From Pseudomonas sp. NBRC 111124 (lineage in GTDB: Bacteria > Pseudomonadota > Gammaproteobacteria > Pseudomonadales > Pseudomonadaceae): 64,000 nucleotides of DNA. The stretch is taken from the NCBI RefSeq assembly GCF_001320245.1, contig NZ_BCBA01000002.1, forward strand, positions 157,564-221,563, read 5' to 3'. This document shows positions 10,717-19,829 of this stretch, in pieces. The position numbers and the translations under genes were made by a program. The first letter of the stretch is position 1, and each line of letters opens with the position of its first letter. The notes under the pieces were generated by a model. It did no database searches. It was not told the DNA's origin and saw nothing but the letters and a program-made list of their open reading frames with translations.

Positions 10717-10744
10717 GTTATCTCGCCTGGCTTGGCCAAGTCAA
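10717..10744 (-). promoter_or_regulatory. Probable sigma-70 promoter of the ilvA leader
   Basis: On the - strand TTGACT (10744-10739) and GATAAC (10722-10717) are separated by 16 bases, a good -35 and a fair -10. The -35 hexamer overlaps the TGA stop of the PACE gene (10743-10741). Transcription would start about 10710, four or so bases before the leader ATG. Confidence 0.5.
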
Positions 10745-11172
10745 CACTTTGCTTGTTGCGCCGACAGCGGCACGTCGAAGACCTTGTCGAAGCCCCACTG
10801 GAACACGAAGGCATAGACGAAGAAGAACACAAACAATGCCAGGTTGGTGAGCAACGCTGCCCACAGGCTGACATTCAGCCAGTACGCCACCAACGGCAGC
10901 AGGATCAGTACCAGCCCGCCCTCGAAGCCTAGCGCGTGCAGGACCCGGCGCAGCACGGTGCGCTCACGCTTGCGCTGGCGCGCCTCCCAGCGCTCGAACG
11001 CCCAGTTGTAGGCCATGTTCCAGCTCATGGCGATGCCCGACATCAGCACCGACAGCACCGTCGACTGCGCCATCCCGGCCCCGAACGCCAGCTCCAGCAC
11101 CGGCGCCACGCAGGCCACAGCGATGGCTTCGTAGAGAATGGCCTGGACCACCTTGCGCGCCTTGCCTTGCAT
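10741..11172 (-). CDS. PACE-family multidrug efflux transporter
   Basis: 143 residues with four transmembrane helices arranged as two tandem pairs, the bacterial transmembrane pair fold: AILYEAIAVACVAPVLELAFG, LSVLMSGIAMSWNMAYNWAFE, ALGFEGGLVLILLPLVAYWL, LLTNLALFVFFFVYAFVFQW. The W-N-x-x-Y-N motif in helix 2 and the conserved Glu in helix 1 (YEAIAV) match the proteobacterial antimicrobial compound efflux family, proton-coupled exporters of biocides such as chlorhexidine. The start at 11172 is chosen because GGAG lies 8 bases upstream; the ATG at 11184 contains that site. A palindrome upstream may be its operator. Confidence 0.9.
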   Translation of the reverse strand: MQGKARKVVQAILYEAIAVACVAPVLELAFGAGMAQSTVLSVLMSGIAMSWNMAYNWAFERWEARQRKRERTVLRRVLHALGFEGGLVLILLPLVAYWLNVSLWAALLTNLALFVFFFVYAFVFQWGFDKVFDVPLSAQQAKC

Positions 11173-11246
11173 GTTCAGCTCCATCCGAAAAACGGCCTTC
11201 CAAAGTACAAGATGAAGGCTGTAAGAAAAAGCCTGAAATACTTTAT

Positions 11247-11264
11247 TGACTGACCGTTCAATCA
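11247..11264. promoter_or_regulatory. Imperfect palindrome upstream of the PACE gene
   Basis: TGACTGAC-CG-TTCAATCA is an 18-base imperfect inverted repeat (6 of 8 pairs) 75 bases upstream of the PACE start. Its form resembles operators of TetR-family regulators, but no tetR gene is adjacent, so this is only a candidate. Confidence 0.35.
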
Positions 11265-11443
11265 GGAATTATTAAGCTTTATCGTTTCTGCAATCCCCTT
11301 CCCCTGGCGTCCCGCCCCTGCTTGCCTGACACGGCTTCATCCGCTCACGCATTGGACAACCCTGCATGCGACTGCTTGTATCTATCACTTGCAAGCGGTG
11401 ACATGCCGCACTTCGTCCAGGGAATTGAACGAGGAACAAGACG

Positions 11444-12598
11444 ATGACGTACAGCGTCATGATGGTGTTCGGCACCCGACCCGAAGCGATCAAGATGGCC
11501 CCGCTGGCCCGCGTGCTGCGCACCTGGCCCGAGGTCGACCTGCATATCTGTTCCACTGGCCAGCACCGCGAGATGCTCGAGCAGGTACTCACCGCCTTTG
11601 GCCTGAGCGTCGATCAAGACCTCAAGGTGATGACCCAGAACCAGACACTTAACGGCCTTGCCCGTGACTTGCTGGACAAGCTCGACCAGGCCTACGAACA
11701 GGTCAAGCCCGACATCGTGCTCGTCCATGGCGACACCACCACCAGCTTCATCGCCAGCCTCGCGGCCTTTCATCGGCACATTCCCATCGGCCATGTCGAA
11801 GCCGGCCTGCGCACCGGCAACCTGCAGCAGCCCTGGCCCGAAGAAGCCAACCGGCGCCTGACCGGGGTGCTTGCCGACCTGCACTTCACCCCGACCCGCG
11901 ACTCGGACGCCAACCTGATCCGCGAAGGCGTGCCGCCGGAGCACATCGAAGTCACCGGCAACACCGTCATCGACGCCCTGCTGTGGATGCGCGATCACCT
12001 GGCCGAACGGCAATGGCAGCCCGCCGCCGACTCGCCCCTGAGCAAGTTGCGAGCAGAGCAGCGCATGGTGCTGATTACCGGCCACCGCCGGGAGAACTTC
12101 GGCCCGGGCTTCGAGCGCATCTGCCTGGCCCTGGCGCAACTGGCCGAACGTTACCCCGACGTGCAGTTCGTCTACCCGGTACACCTCAACCCGCAGGTGC
12201 AAAAGGCCGTGTACGGCGTGCTGTCGAACCGCAACAACATCCACCTGGTCGCCCCTCAGGACTATCAGCACTTCGTCTGGCTGATGAACCGCGCCCAGGT
12301 CATCCTCACTGACTCCGGTGGCGTGCAGGAAGAGGCCCCGGCACTGGGCAAGCCAGTGCTGGTGCTGCGCAAGGTCACCGAGCGGCCCGCCGTGCTCAAG
12401 GGCGGCACGGTCAAGCTGGTGGGAACCCTGACCGAACGCATCGTCGAGGAAACCAGCCGGCTGCTCGACGACCCGGTGGCCTATGCACGCATGGCGCGGG
12501 TCTACACCCCGTTCGGCGACGGCCATGCCAGCGAACGCATCGCCGAACGGCTGACACGCTGGTTCGCGGAAACGGCCAGCCAGCGAGATGACGCATGA
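11444..12598 (+). CDS. wecB: UDP-N-acetylglucosamine 2-epimerase (non-hydrolysing)
   Basis: 384 residues. It shows the family's GTRPEAIKMAPL at the N-terminus, VHGDTTTSF (about 84-92), GHVEAGLRTG, PEEANRRL, TGHRRENFG and DSGGVQEEAP. It interconverts UDP-GlcNAc and UDP-ManNAc in the cytoplasm. The start follows GAGGAAC. The stop overlaps the nfrB start (ATGA), indicating translational coupling. The linkage to nfrB and nfrA suggests that the UDP-ManNAc feeds the NfrB glycosyltransferase rather than enterobacterial common antigen. Confidence 0.93.
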   Translation: MTYSVMMVFGTRPEAIKMAPLARVLRTWPEVDLHICSTGQHREMLEQVLTAFGLSVDQDLKVMTQNQTLNGLARDLLDKLDQAYEQVKPDIVLVHGDTTTSFIASLAAFHRHIPIGHVEAGLRTGNLQQPWPEEANRRLTGVLADLHFTPTRDSDANLIREGVPPEHIEVTGNTVIDALLWMRDHLAERQWQPAADSPLSKLRAEQRMVLITGHRRENFGPGFERICLALAQLAERYPDVQFVYPVHLNPQVQKAVYGVLSNRNNIHLVAPQDYQHFVWLMNRAQVILTDSGGVQEEAPALGKPVLVLRKVTERPAVLKGGTVKLVGTLTERIVEETSRLLDDPVAYARMARVYTPFGDGHASERIAERLTRWFAETASQRDDA

Positions 12599-14769
12599 GC
12601 CTGGCCTTCATCGATTTCCTTACCTATGTGCTGTTCGGCCTGAAGGTCCTGGCAATCATCCTCGCCTCGCTGATGTTCCTGCTTGGCCTGGACGACCTGT
12701 TCATCGACCTGTGCTACTGGGGCCGCAAGCTGATTCGGCGTTTCCGCATCTACGACAAGTACGAAAAGGCCGATGAAAAACGCCTGTTCGAGGTGCCGGA
12801 AAAACCCCTGGCGATCATGGTCCCGGCCTGGAACGAGGTGGGCGTGGTCGGCGAAATGGCGCGCCTCGCCGCCTCGACCATCGACTACGAGAACTACCAG
12901 ATCTTCGTCGGCACCTACCCCAACGACCCACAGACCCAGGCCGACGTCGACGCCGTGTGCCTGCATTACCCTAACGTGCACAAAGTGGTCTGCGCGCGCC
13001 CCGGCCCGACCAGCAAGGCCGACTGCCTGAACAACATCATCGACGCCATCCTGCGCTTCCAGGACGATGCCCGCATCGAGTTTGCCGGCTTCATCCTGCA
13101 CGACGCCGAAGACGTGATTTCGCCCATGGAACTGCGCCTGTTCAACTACTTGCTGCCGAACAAGGACATGATCCAGATCCCGGTGTACCCCTACGCGCCG
13201 GAATGGAAGGGTTTCACCGCCGGCCACTACGTCGACGAATTTGCCGAGAACCACGGCAAGGACGTGATCGTGCGCGAGGCTCTGACCGGCCAGGTGCCCA
13301 GCGCCGGCGTCGGCACCTGCTTCAGCCGCCGCGCCATCAGCGCCCTGCTCGAAGACGGCGACGGTATCGCCTTCGATGTGCAGAGCCTGACCGAAGACTA
13401 TGACATAGGCTTCCGCCTGAAACAGAAAGGCATGAAGTGCATCTTCGCACGCTACTCCATCACCGACCCGGCGCTGGCCCTCAAGCACGAGTGGCGGCCA
13501 GGTATGAGCCGTGAGTTTTCGCAGGTGATCTGCGTACGCGAGCACTTCCCGCGCGACTGGCAGCACGCCATCCGGCAGAAGTCGCGGTGGATCGTCGGTA
13601 TCGTCTTCCAGGGCACCAGCAACCTGGGCTGGAGCCGTACCGGCGCGCTTAACTACTTCCTCTGGCGCGATCGCCGGGGGCTGTTCGCCTACCTGCTGAG
13701 CTTCCTGGTCAACCTGTTGCTGCTGGTGCTGCTGGCCATGTGGCTGGTGACCGTGATCGCCCCGGATTCCTGGCGCTTCATGTCAATCCTCAGCGACAGC
13801 CAGCTGCTCACCACCCTGCTCTGGCTCAACGGTCTGATGCTGGTCAACCGCCTGTTCCAGCGTGGCTGGTTCGTCACCCGCTATTACGGCATCTTCGAGG
13901 GCCTGCTGTCGGCGCCGCGGATGATGTGGAGCAACTTCGTCAACTTCTTCGCCAACCTGCGCGCCCTGCGCCAGGTCATGGAAATGGGCGACTCGCGGCG
14001 GGTGGCGTGGGACAAGACCACCCACGAGTTCCCCGCCCTGGCCTCGCCTGCGCGTACGCCGCTGGGCCATCGCCTGGTGGAAAAGGGCTATATCACCGAA
14101 GAACAGCTGGAGCAGGCGATCACCAGCCCGGTGCGTAGGCGCCTGGGCCGTGAACTGCTGCTGCGGGGCTGGCTGACCAGCGAGCAGCTTGTACAGACGT
14201 TGGCCGAACAGCTCGACCTGCCTTGGGCTCCGCTCAACCCGTTCAAGCTCGATCCGCAACTGATCGCCCAGTTGCCACGCCGGTTGGCCACCCACTATGG
14301 CGTGCTGCCGGTCGGCGAAGATGGCAACACGTTGCTGCTGGCCAGCGAGAGCCCGGTCAGCCAGGTGTCGCTGGGGGTGATCAGCCGCCAGCTGAAACGC
14401 CCGGTCAGCTGCCGCCTGGCGCCCCAGGGCCGGGTCACCCTGGGCCTGCGCTATCACTACCCGAGCCCATGGCAGAAGCCCGAAACCCACGACATGCTGG
14501 CCGTGCTGGAGCGTCACCAGGATGATGCCGACCTGATCGAGCGGGTCAGCCACCACCAGGTGATGCTTGGCGCCCTCTTGCAGGTACGCGGCATGGTCCC
14601 GGTCACCCTGTTCAATCAGGCACTGATCGATTTCGACCCCGAGCATCAGAGCCTCGGCGAGCACCTGATCGCCCGCGGCATCATTACCGAAGCGGTACTG
14701 CAACAGGCCCTCGCCGAACAAGCCAGCGAACAGCAGGCTGCCTTTGACCTGACCCGGGAGGTGGCATGA
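12595..14769 (+). CDS. nfrB: NfrB-like membrane glycosyltransferase with C-terminal MshEN-type c-di-GMP domain
   Basis: 724 residues. An N-terminal transmembrane segment (about 10-40) precedes a family 2 glycosyltransferase domain with VPAWNE (76-81), HDAED (169-173), TEDYD (266-270) and the RQKSRW form of the QxxRW motif (327-332). Further membrane helices follow at about 365-425. From about 475 the protein continues into MshEN-like sequence: LGHRLVEKGYITEEQL, RRLGRELLLRGWLTSEQL and, near the end, SLGEHLIARGIITEAVL. MshEN domains bind c-di-GMP. In E. coli NfrB acts with NfrA and WecB in a c-di-GMP-dependent surface glycan that is needed for phage N4 adsorption. ATGA overlaps link it to wecB and nfrA. 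Confidence 0.92.
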   Translation: MSLAFIDFLTYVLFGLKVLAIILASLMFLLGLDDLFIDLCYWGRKLIRRFRIYDKYEKADEKRLFEVPEKPLAIMVPAWNEVGVVGEMARLAASTIDYENYQIFVGTYPNDPQTQADVDAVCLHYPNVHKVVCARPGPTSKADCLNNIIDAILRFQDDARIEFAGFILHDAEDVISPMELRLFNYLLPNKDMIQIPVYPYAPEWKGFTAGHYVDEFAENHGKDVIVREALTGQVPSAGVGTCFSRRAISALLEDGDGIAFDVQSLTEDYDIGFRLKQKGMKCIFARYSITDPALALKHEWRPGMSREFSQVICVREHFPRDWQHAIRQKSRWIVGIVFQGTSNLGWSRTGALNYFLWRDRRGLFAYLLSFLVNLLLLVLLAMWLVTVIAPDSWRFMSILSDSQLLTTLLWLNGLMLVNRLFQRGWFVTRYYGIFEGLLSAPRMMWSNFVNFFANLRALRQVMEMGDSRRVAWDKTTHEFPALASPARTPLGHRLVEKGYITEEQLEQAITSPVRRRLGRELLLRGWLTSEQLVQTLAEQLDLPWAPLNPFKLDPQLIAQLPRRLATHYGVLPVGEDGNTLLLASESPVSQVSLGVISRQLKRPVSCRLAPQGRVTLGLRYHYPSPWQKPETHDMLAVLERHQDDADLIERVSHHQVMLGALLQVRGMVPVTLFNQALIDFDPEHQSLGEHLIARGIITEAVLQQALAEQASEQQAAFDLTREVA

Positions 14770-17768
14770 AGCCGCGTCTGTCCCTCACCCTTTCCGGCCT
14801 GTTGCTGTGCTCCACCGCACTGGCTACCCAGGCGGCGCCGATGACCGAATTCCAGCGTTTCACCAGCTACCCGTTCATGGAGCGCAGCTACCGCGAAGCG
14901 AAGAAGGATAACTGGGCCGAGGTCGAACGCCTCACCCGCCACGTACTCAGCCGTGTGCCGAACAACGACGAGGCCCGTGCGCTGCTGGTCGAGGCGCTGG
15001 CGCACCAACGCCGCTACAAGGAAGCCGAAGCCGTGGCCGAGCAACTCGGCCATGGCCCCGAATATGCCAACGCCCTGCTGGAGCTGCGCCTGACCTGGAT
15101 CGAGCAAGACCCGCCACCGGCCAGCCAGGTGGAAGCCTGGCTGGGCAGCGCCGATGGCAGCCAGCGCGTGCGTCTGTGGCAGGCCTACAGCCTGAGCCTG
15201 GCCAAGTTCGGCGGTGCCGGTAAAGCCCTGGACTGGCTCAACCAGCTGCCGCCGCGCGACGATGGTCAGGTGTTGCGCCTGGCCCGGGCCAACTTTGCTG
15301 AGCAGCTGCGCAACTGGAAGGAAACCATCGACCAACTCCAACCGTTGGCTGACAAGGGCCAACTGCCGCCAGAGGACTGGCAGCGGCTCGCCAACGCCTA
15401 TGTCCAGCAAGTCGACGAAAAGGGCCTGGAAAAGCTGCTGCAAAGCGCCCCCTCCCCTGCGGTGGCCAACCAGACCCGCCTGGCCATGGCCAACCGCGCC
15501 ATCGCCGTCGGTCATAACCAACTGGCGCAGCGCTGGTTGGAAAAATTGCCCACCGAGCAGTTGCAGCAACCTGAGCAACGCCAACAGTTGTGGGAACTGG
15601 CCCGTGAAGGTGATGACGCACCGCTGGTGCGGCGCTTGAGCAACGAGCTGCAGCGACCTTGCCTGGAGACCGTCGACTGGTTGTCACGCCGTGACCCGGA
15701 CGTTGCCCGCGAACAGCTCAAGGACTGCCCTGCCAGCGCAGACCCGCGCGCTTATGCAGTGCTCAAGCAACGCCTGTATGGCGACCCGGTGCAGCCGCCA
15801 CAACCCCGCACGGCCGCCGAATGGGAAAAACGCTACCGCCAAAGCGGTGACCTGGCGGCACTGGAGCAAGCGACATTCCTGTTGCTGCAACAAGGCCAGG
15901 GCGAGCACGCCCGCACCTTGCTGGAGCAGGCCTACGACCGTCGCCAAGGGCGCCTGACACCTTCGCTGCTACAGCGCCTGGGCAATCTCTATGCACGCAA
16001 CGATGGCCCGCTGAACAGCCAACGCATGCTTGGGCTGATCCCCAGGGTCGACGCCAATACCCGCACCCAGCTGCTCGGCCGCCTGGCTGAAAACGGCCAG
16101 TGCGATGCCGTGCGCCGGGCCATCCCGGCAACCCCGACCGAAGCCGGCCAGTACCGCGCCCTGGGCCGCTGCGCCATGCCCGATCAACCCGGCGAAGCGG
16201 TGGTCTACTACCAGGCTGCCGAGCGCCTCGGCGACAGTGGCAACCGCCTGCCCCTGGCCTATGCCCTGGAAGCCGCTGGCGATTCCGAAGCGGCGCTGCC
16301 GATCTGGCGCGACCTGCCACCCGGCGCCTGGAACGACAATGCCCGCCTGACCGCCGCGCGCGGAGCCTTGAATGCCGGCGATGCCAACGCTGCACGCCGC
16401 TACTGGGAGGCTGCCGCCCACAACAGCGCCGATGACTGGGCGCTGGGCGCCGCCATCGCGCAACGTCAGGGCGACCTGCAAGCGGCCCTGGGCTTCCAGC
16501 GCCAGGCCTTGGCGCACAACCCGCGCGCCGACCACTACTATGCCGCCGCCAGCACCGCGCAACTGGCCGGCGATAGCGCGCAGAGCACCGCCTGGCTGGC
16601 CGAGGCCGTGCGCCTCGAGCCCAACCAGCCGCGCTACCGCGCCGATTACGGCATGCGCCTGGCTGGCTCGCAGGACAAAGCCCAGCGCCGCCAGTCGATA
16701 CCCTACCTGGAACGCGCCACCCACGATTTCCCAGAGGACTATCGCCTGGGCGAGACCCTCGCCCTGCGCTACGACGAAGCCGAGAACAGCGCCGCCGCCC
16801 GCCGCGAACTGCGCCGGGTGATCGACGTGGAAGAGAACCTGGTCGATGCCGATGACGAATACGGCAGTCTCGAAGCCCGCAAGTACCGCCAGCGCCGCGC
16901 CCACGAAACCCTGTCACGGCGCGACACCATCACCCTGGCCAGCACCTGGTCGCCCGCCGGCACCTCGACCAACGACAAGTTCCTCGATAACGGCCAGCGC
17001 AGCGGCACTTCACGGCGCGCGCAATCGCAGAACGTGCAGCTGGCCATGTGGGACCACGCCCTGGGCGAGGAACCCAGCCGCAACGGCAGCACCTTGTCGG
17101 TCTATGGCCGGGTGCTGTTCGGTGGCCAGAGCCGCACCGATTACGCGCAGAGCATGGGCACCGGCGTCGGCCTGCGCTACAAACCGCTCGGCCAAGCCAA
17201 CCTCAACCTGTATGCCGAGCTGTACCACCAGCGGCAGATCGACGATAACCATTACAGCGGCCTGAGCCTGGGCGAGCTGTTGAGCCCGGCCAAGGTCGGC
17301 GGCAACTGGGGCGATTTGCGCCACCATGCCGAATCGAGCAACGACCTGTTGCTGCGGGCCACGGCCTCGTTCCTCGACCAGGGCGACTGGCGCAACGACT
17401 GGCGGGTCGACGAGGACGACTGGAACGAGCGCTTCCTCTATCTCGATGCCGCCTGGTGGACCCGCACCGGTGACCACGCCTGGCTGTCGCGCTACCAGCA
17501 GGGCCACGCCTGGAAACTGCCCGGCAACTCGCCGCAGACGCTCATGCCTTATGGCTTCTTCGAATTTTCCAGCCAGGACCCGAGCAGCGACTGGCGCCAG
17601 GACGCCCGCGCCGGGGTGGGTGTGCGCTGGCAGTGGTGGTTCGACGACGACCGCTACAACGCCTACCGCGGCTCGCTGAAAGTGCGCGCCGAATACCAGC
17701 AGTCGCTGGGTGGCAACCTCTACAAGAGCGCCAATGGCGTACTGGTTGGCGCGGAGATGACCTTCTGA
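14766..17768 (+). CDS. nfrA: NfrA-like outer-membrane protein (phage N4 receptor type), TPR plus beta-barrel
   Basis: 1000 residues. The signal peptide ends near ALATQA. A long periplasmic tetratricopeptide-type region follows (about 30-690; for example YREAKKDNWAEVERLTRHVL and EAVAEQLGHGPEYANALLEL). The C-terminal third is rich in alternating aromatic strands and ends in ...LVGAEMTF, the terminal Phe typical of outer-membrane barrels. The layout matches E. coli NfrA and exopolysaccharide exporters with periplasmic TPRs, so export of the NfrB product is inferred. Starts on an ATGA overlap with nfrB and ends overlapping the next start by one base. Confidence 0.88.
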   Translation: MKPRLSLTLSGLLLCSTALATQAAPMTEFQRFTSYPFMERSYREAKKDNWAEVERLTRHVLSRVPNNDEARALLVEALAHQRRYKEAEAVAEQLGHGPEYANALLELRLTWIEQDPPPASQVEAWLGSADGSQRVRLWQAYSLSLAKFGGAGKALDWLNQLPPRDDGQVLRLARANFAEQLRNWKETIDQLQPLADKGQLPPEDWQRLANAYVQQVDEKGLEKLLQSAPSPAVANQTRLAMANRAIAVGHNQLAQRWLEKLPTEQLQQPEQRQQLWELAREGDDAPLVRRLSNELQRPCLETVDWLSRRDPDVAREQLKDCPASADPRAYAVLKQRLYGDPVQPPQPRTAAEWEKRYRQSGDLAALEQATFLLLQQGQGEHARTLLEQAYDRRQGRLTPSLLQRLGNLYARNDGPLNSQRMLGLIPRVDANTRTQLLGRLAENGQCDAVRRAIPATPTEAGQYRALGRCAMPDQPGEAVVYYQAAERLGDSGNRLPLAYALEAAGDSEAALPIWRDLPPGAWNDNARLTAARGALNAGDANAARRYWEAAAHNSADDWALGAAIAQRQGDLQAALGFQRQALAHNPRADHYYAAASTAQLAGDSAQSTAWLAEAVRLEPNQPRYRADYGMRLAGSQDKAQRRQSIPYLERATHDFPEDYRLGETLALRYDEAENSAAARRELRRVIDVEENLVDADDEYGSLEARKYRQRRAHETLSRRDTITLASTWSPAGTSTNDKFLDNGQRSGTSRRAQSQNVQLAMWDHALGEEPSRNGSTLSVYGRVLFGGQSRTDYAQSMGTGVGLRYKPLGQANLNLYAELYHQRQIDDNHYSGLSLGELLSPAKVGGNWGDLRHHAESSNDLLLRATASFLDQGDWRNDWRVDEDDWNERFLYLDAAWWTRTGDHAWLSRYQQGHAWKLPGNSPQTLMPYGFFEFSSQDPSSDWRQDARAGVGVRWQWWFDDDRYNAYRGSLKVRAEYQQSLGGNLYKSANGVLVGAEMTF

Positions 17769-18607
17769 TGCGTACGCTCCTGGCAATCTGCATGCTCGCC
17801 CTGTGCCTGCCCGTCCTGGCCGACCAGCGCCTGTTCTACCAGCCGCTCAACCGCGATGCCGCGGTGACCCCGGCGCAGTGGCAGCAATTGTGGCGCGCCA
17901 CCAAGGCGCAAGGCGGCAAGACCCTGATCGTGCAATGGAGTGCCTATGGCGACAGCGATTTCGGCGGCGCCCAGGGCTGGCTGGCCAACAGCCTGCGCGA
18001 GGCCCACGCCCAAGGCCTGGAGCTGGTACTTGGGCTCTACATGGACCCGGCCTACTACCAGCGCATCGAAGCGCTCGACGGTGACGGCCTGAGCACCTAC
18101 TGGAAGTCGCAGCTGGGCCGTTCGCTGAGCCAGTACCAGCACGTTCGCGAGGGCTGGCAGTTGCCGGTCGCCGGCTGGTACCTGCCCATGGAACTGGACG
18201 ACCTGCACTTTCGCGATGCCGCCCGCCGTGAGGCGCTGTACAGCCAGTTGCAGGCGCTCAACCGGCGGCTGGACAGGCCGCTGCACATCAGCGCGTTCAG
18301 CGCCGGCAAACTGGCACCGCGGGTCAATGGCGCCTGGCTGGATCAACTGGCCGGGTTGGGCTTGACTGTGTGGTGGCAGGACGGCGCCGGGACCGGGCGC
18401 TTGCCACCGCTGGTGCGCCAGAACTACGAGCAGGCGCTGCCATGCCGGGTGGGCGTGGTGCGCGAGGCGTTTCGCCAGGTAAGCGCGCCGGGGCAGGCGT
18501 TTCGGGCTGAGCCTGCGGAGCCGAAGCTCAATGCGGGGTGCCATGCCGAGGCGGTGTTTGCCTTGCGCTACCGGCCTTGGGCAAGAGGTGTTCTGCCACA
18601 GAATTGA
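17768..18607 (+). CDS. Periplasmic DUF4434-like protein, last gene of the nfr operon
   Basis: 279 residues with a signal peptide cleaved after CLPVLA. The mature part reads like a TIM-barrel glycosidase fold: TLIVQWSAYGDSDFGG, LELVLGLYMDPAYYQRI, VAGWYLPMELDDLHF, LHISAFSAGK and LTVWWQDGAG, with an acidic MELDD and WQDG at positions where such barrels carry catalytic acids. It occupies the place of E. coli ybcH beside nfrA/nfrB. A role in trimming or modifying the exported glycan is inference. The start overlaps the nfrA stop (TGATG). Confidence 0.7.
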   Translation: MRTLLAICMLALCLPVLADQRLFYQPLNRDAAVTPAQWQQLWRATKAQGGKTLIVQWSAYGDSDFGGAQGWLANSLREAHAQGLELVLGLYMDPAYYQRIEALDGDGLSTYWKSQLGRSLSQYQHVREGWQLPVAGWYLPMELDDLHFRDAARREALYSQLQALNRRLDRPLHISAFSAGKLAPRVNGAWLDQLAGLGLTVWWQDGAGTGRLPPLVRQNYEQALPCRVGVVREAFRQVSAPGQAFRAEPAEPKLNAGCHAEAVFALRYRPWARGVLPQN

Positions 18608-18609
18608 GT

Positions 18610-18710
18610 CAGCGTTCGCCGGCACGCCCGCTCCCACAGGGATTGCACAGTTTTCAAAAACTGTGGAGATCCTGTGGGAGCGGGCGCGCCCGCGAAGAGG
18701 CCGGCACAGG
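18610..18710. repeat. Inverted REP pair
   Basis: A REP in one orientation (18615-18640) and one in the other (18671-18710) flank a short inverted repeat, CACAGTTTT-C-AAAAACTGTG (18646-18665). It separates the nfr operon from the diguanylate cyclase and may attenuate or stabilise the upstream message. Confidence 0.85.
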
Positions 18711-18737
18711 TGATGCAGTACTCCCAGGAGCCCACCG

Positions 18738-19829
18738 ATGCTCAAGACCATCGAAGAACACGTGCGCAAGCAGGTCGCCCCCGCCGCGCTGCGTGCCGAG
18801 TTCCGCCAGCACGAATTCGAGTCCATGCGCCCGTTCTGCATGCTGGTGTTCTGCGTCAGCATCGCCATCTGGCTGGTCTTCGACCTGCTCGTCAGCTTCC
18901 TCGGCGGCCAGGGCTTCACCTGGCTGTCCTACCTGTTCATCGCCTTGCTCGGCTGCCTCACCGTGGTGCTGCGCTTTACCCGCAACAGCCATCACTTCGA
19001 CGTGCTCAACCTGCTGTTCATCGCCGCCATCACCCTGGGCATGCGCCTGGTGATCGAAGGTATCCCAATGAACCTGCGCCCGGTGTGGTTGGTGCTCGGC
19101 GTGTCGACCGTGCTGTACGCCGTGTCGGTGCTGCCGGTGCGGCGCTGGTCGTTCTTTTGCGCCATGGTCATCGCCTGGACCGTGCTCAACCCGTTCTACC
19201 ACACACGCATTGAGCCGGACGAACTCGAAGGCGCGATGCTGATCAGCTACGCCGTGTTCCTCAGCGGGCTGGTGATCTACAGCTACCTGCAGATCCGCCA
19301 GGCCAAGCTGCACAATTTCTACCTGTCCAAGGTGCTGCTGGAGCAGGCCTATGTCGACGCCCTGACCGACATCCCCAACCGCCGCTCGTTCATGGCCAAG
19401 GCCGAGCGCCAGTTGCGCCTGGCGACGTCAGCGCAGTACCTGGCGATGATCGACATCGACAATTTCAAGCGAGTCAACGACCGCTTCGGGCATGACGTGG
19501 GTGATGAGGTGCTCAAGCGCGTGGCGGTGCATATCAAGGCCGGCGTTGACGGCAATGAGTTCGCCCGGCTGGGTGGCGAGGAATTTGCCATCTTTTTCCA
19601 AGGGCTGGACCAGCAAGGGGCCGAGCAGCGGGTCAGGGCCCTGTGCCAGCGGGTGCGTGACGACCAAGGTGTGCCGCCCGTGACCATCAGTATCGGCCTG
19701 GCCCGGGTCGACCGCGGTGACAGCCTGAGCACCGCCCTGGTGCGCGCCGACCAGGCACTGTACGAGGCCAAGCACAGTGGCAAGGATCGCTTCGTGCTGT
19801 GGACTAGCCAGCTGGCAAGCGAATCCTGA
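18738..19829 (+). CDS. Membrane diguanylate cyclase (GGEEF)
   Basis: 363 residues. Six hydrophobic helices (about 30-195) make up the N-terminal half (FCMLVFCVSIAIWLVFDLLV, LSYLFIALLGCLTVVLRF, WLVLGVSTVLYAVSVL, ISYAVFLSGLVIYSYL). The C-terminal GGDEF domain has DALTDIPNRRSF, MIDIDNFKRVNDRFGHDVGD and an intact RLGGEEF. No EAL domain or RxxD inhibitory site is obvious. Its position directly after wecB-nfrB-nfrA suggests it supplies the c-di-GMP sensed by the MshEN-like part of NfrB. An AGGAG lies upstream of the ATG. Its 3' end overlaps the convergent histidine kinase gene by 26 bases. Confidence 0.92.
   Translation: MLKTIEEHVRKQVAPAALRAEFRQHEFESMRPFCMLVFCVSIAIWLVFDLLVSFLGGQGFTWLSYLFIALLGCLTVVLRFTRNSHHFDVLNLLFIAAITLGMRLVIEGIPMNLRPVWLVLGVSTVLYAVSVLPVRRWSFFCAMVIAWTVLNPFYHTRIEPDELEGAMLISYAVFLSGLVIYSYLQIRQAKLHNFYLSKVLLEQAYVDALTDIPNRRSFMAKAERQLRLATSAQYLAMIDIDNFKRVNDRFGHDVGDEVLKRVAVHIKAGVDGNEFARLGGEEFAIFFQGLDQQGAEQRVRALCQRVRDDQGVPPVTISIGLARVDRGDSLSTALVRADQALYEAKHSGKDRFVLWTSQLASES

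Noticed and set aside
10644..10874. 76-codon frame that includes the ilvA leader
   Set aside because: The upstream 56 codons lie inside the PACE gene in another frame; only the last 20 codons from the ATG at 10706 form the leader peptide.
11345..12526. 393-codon open frame opposite wecB
   Set aside because: wecB on the + strand is unmistakable; the antisense product is His/Gly-rich low complexity.
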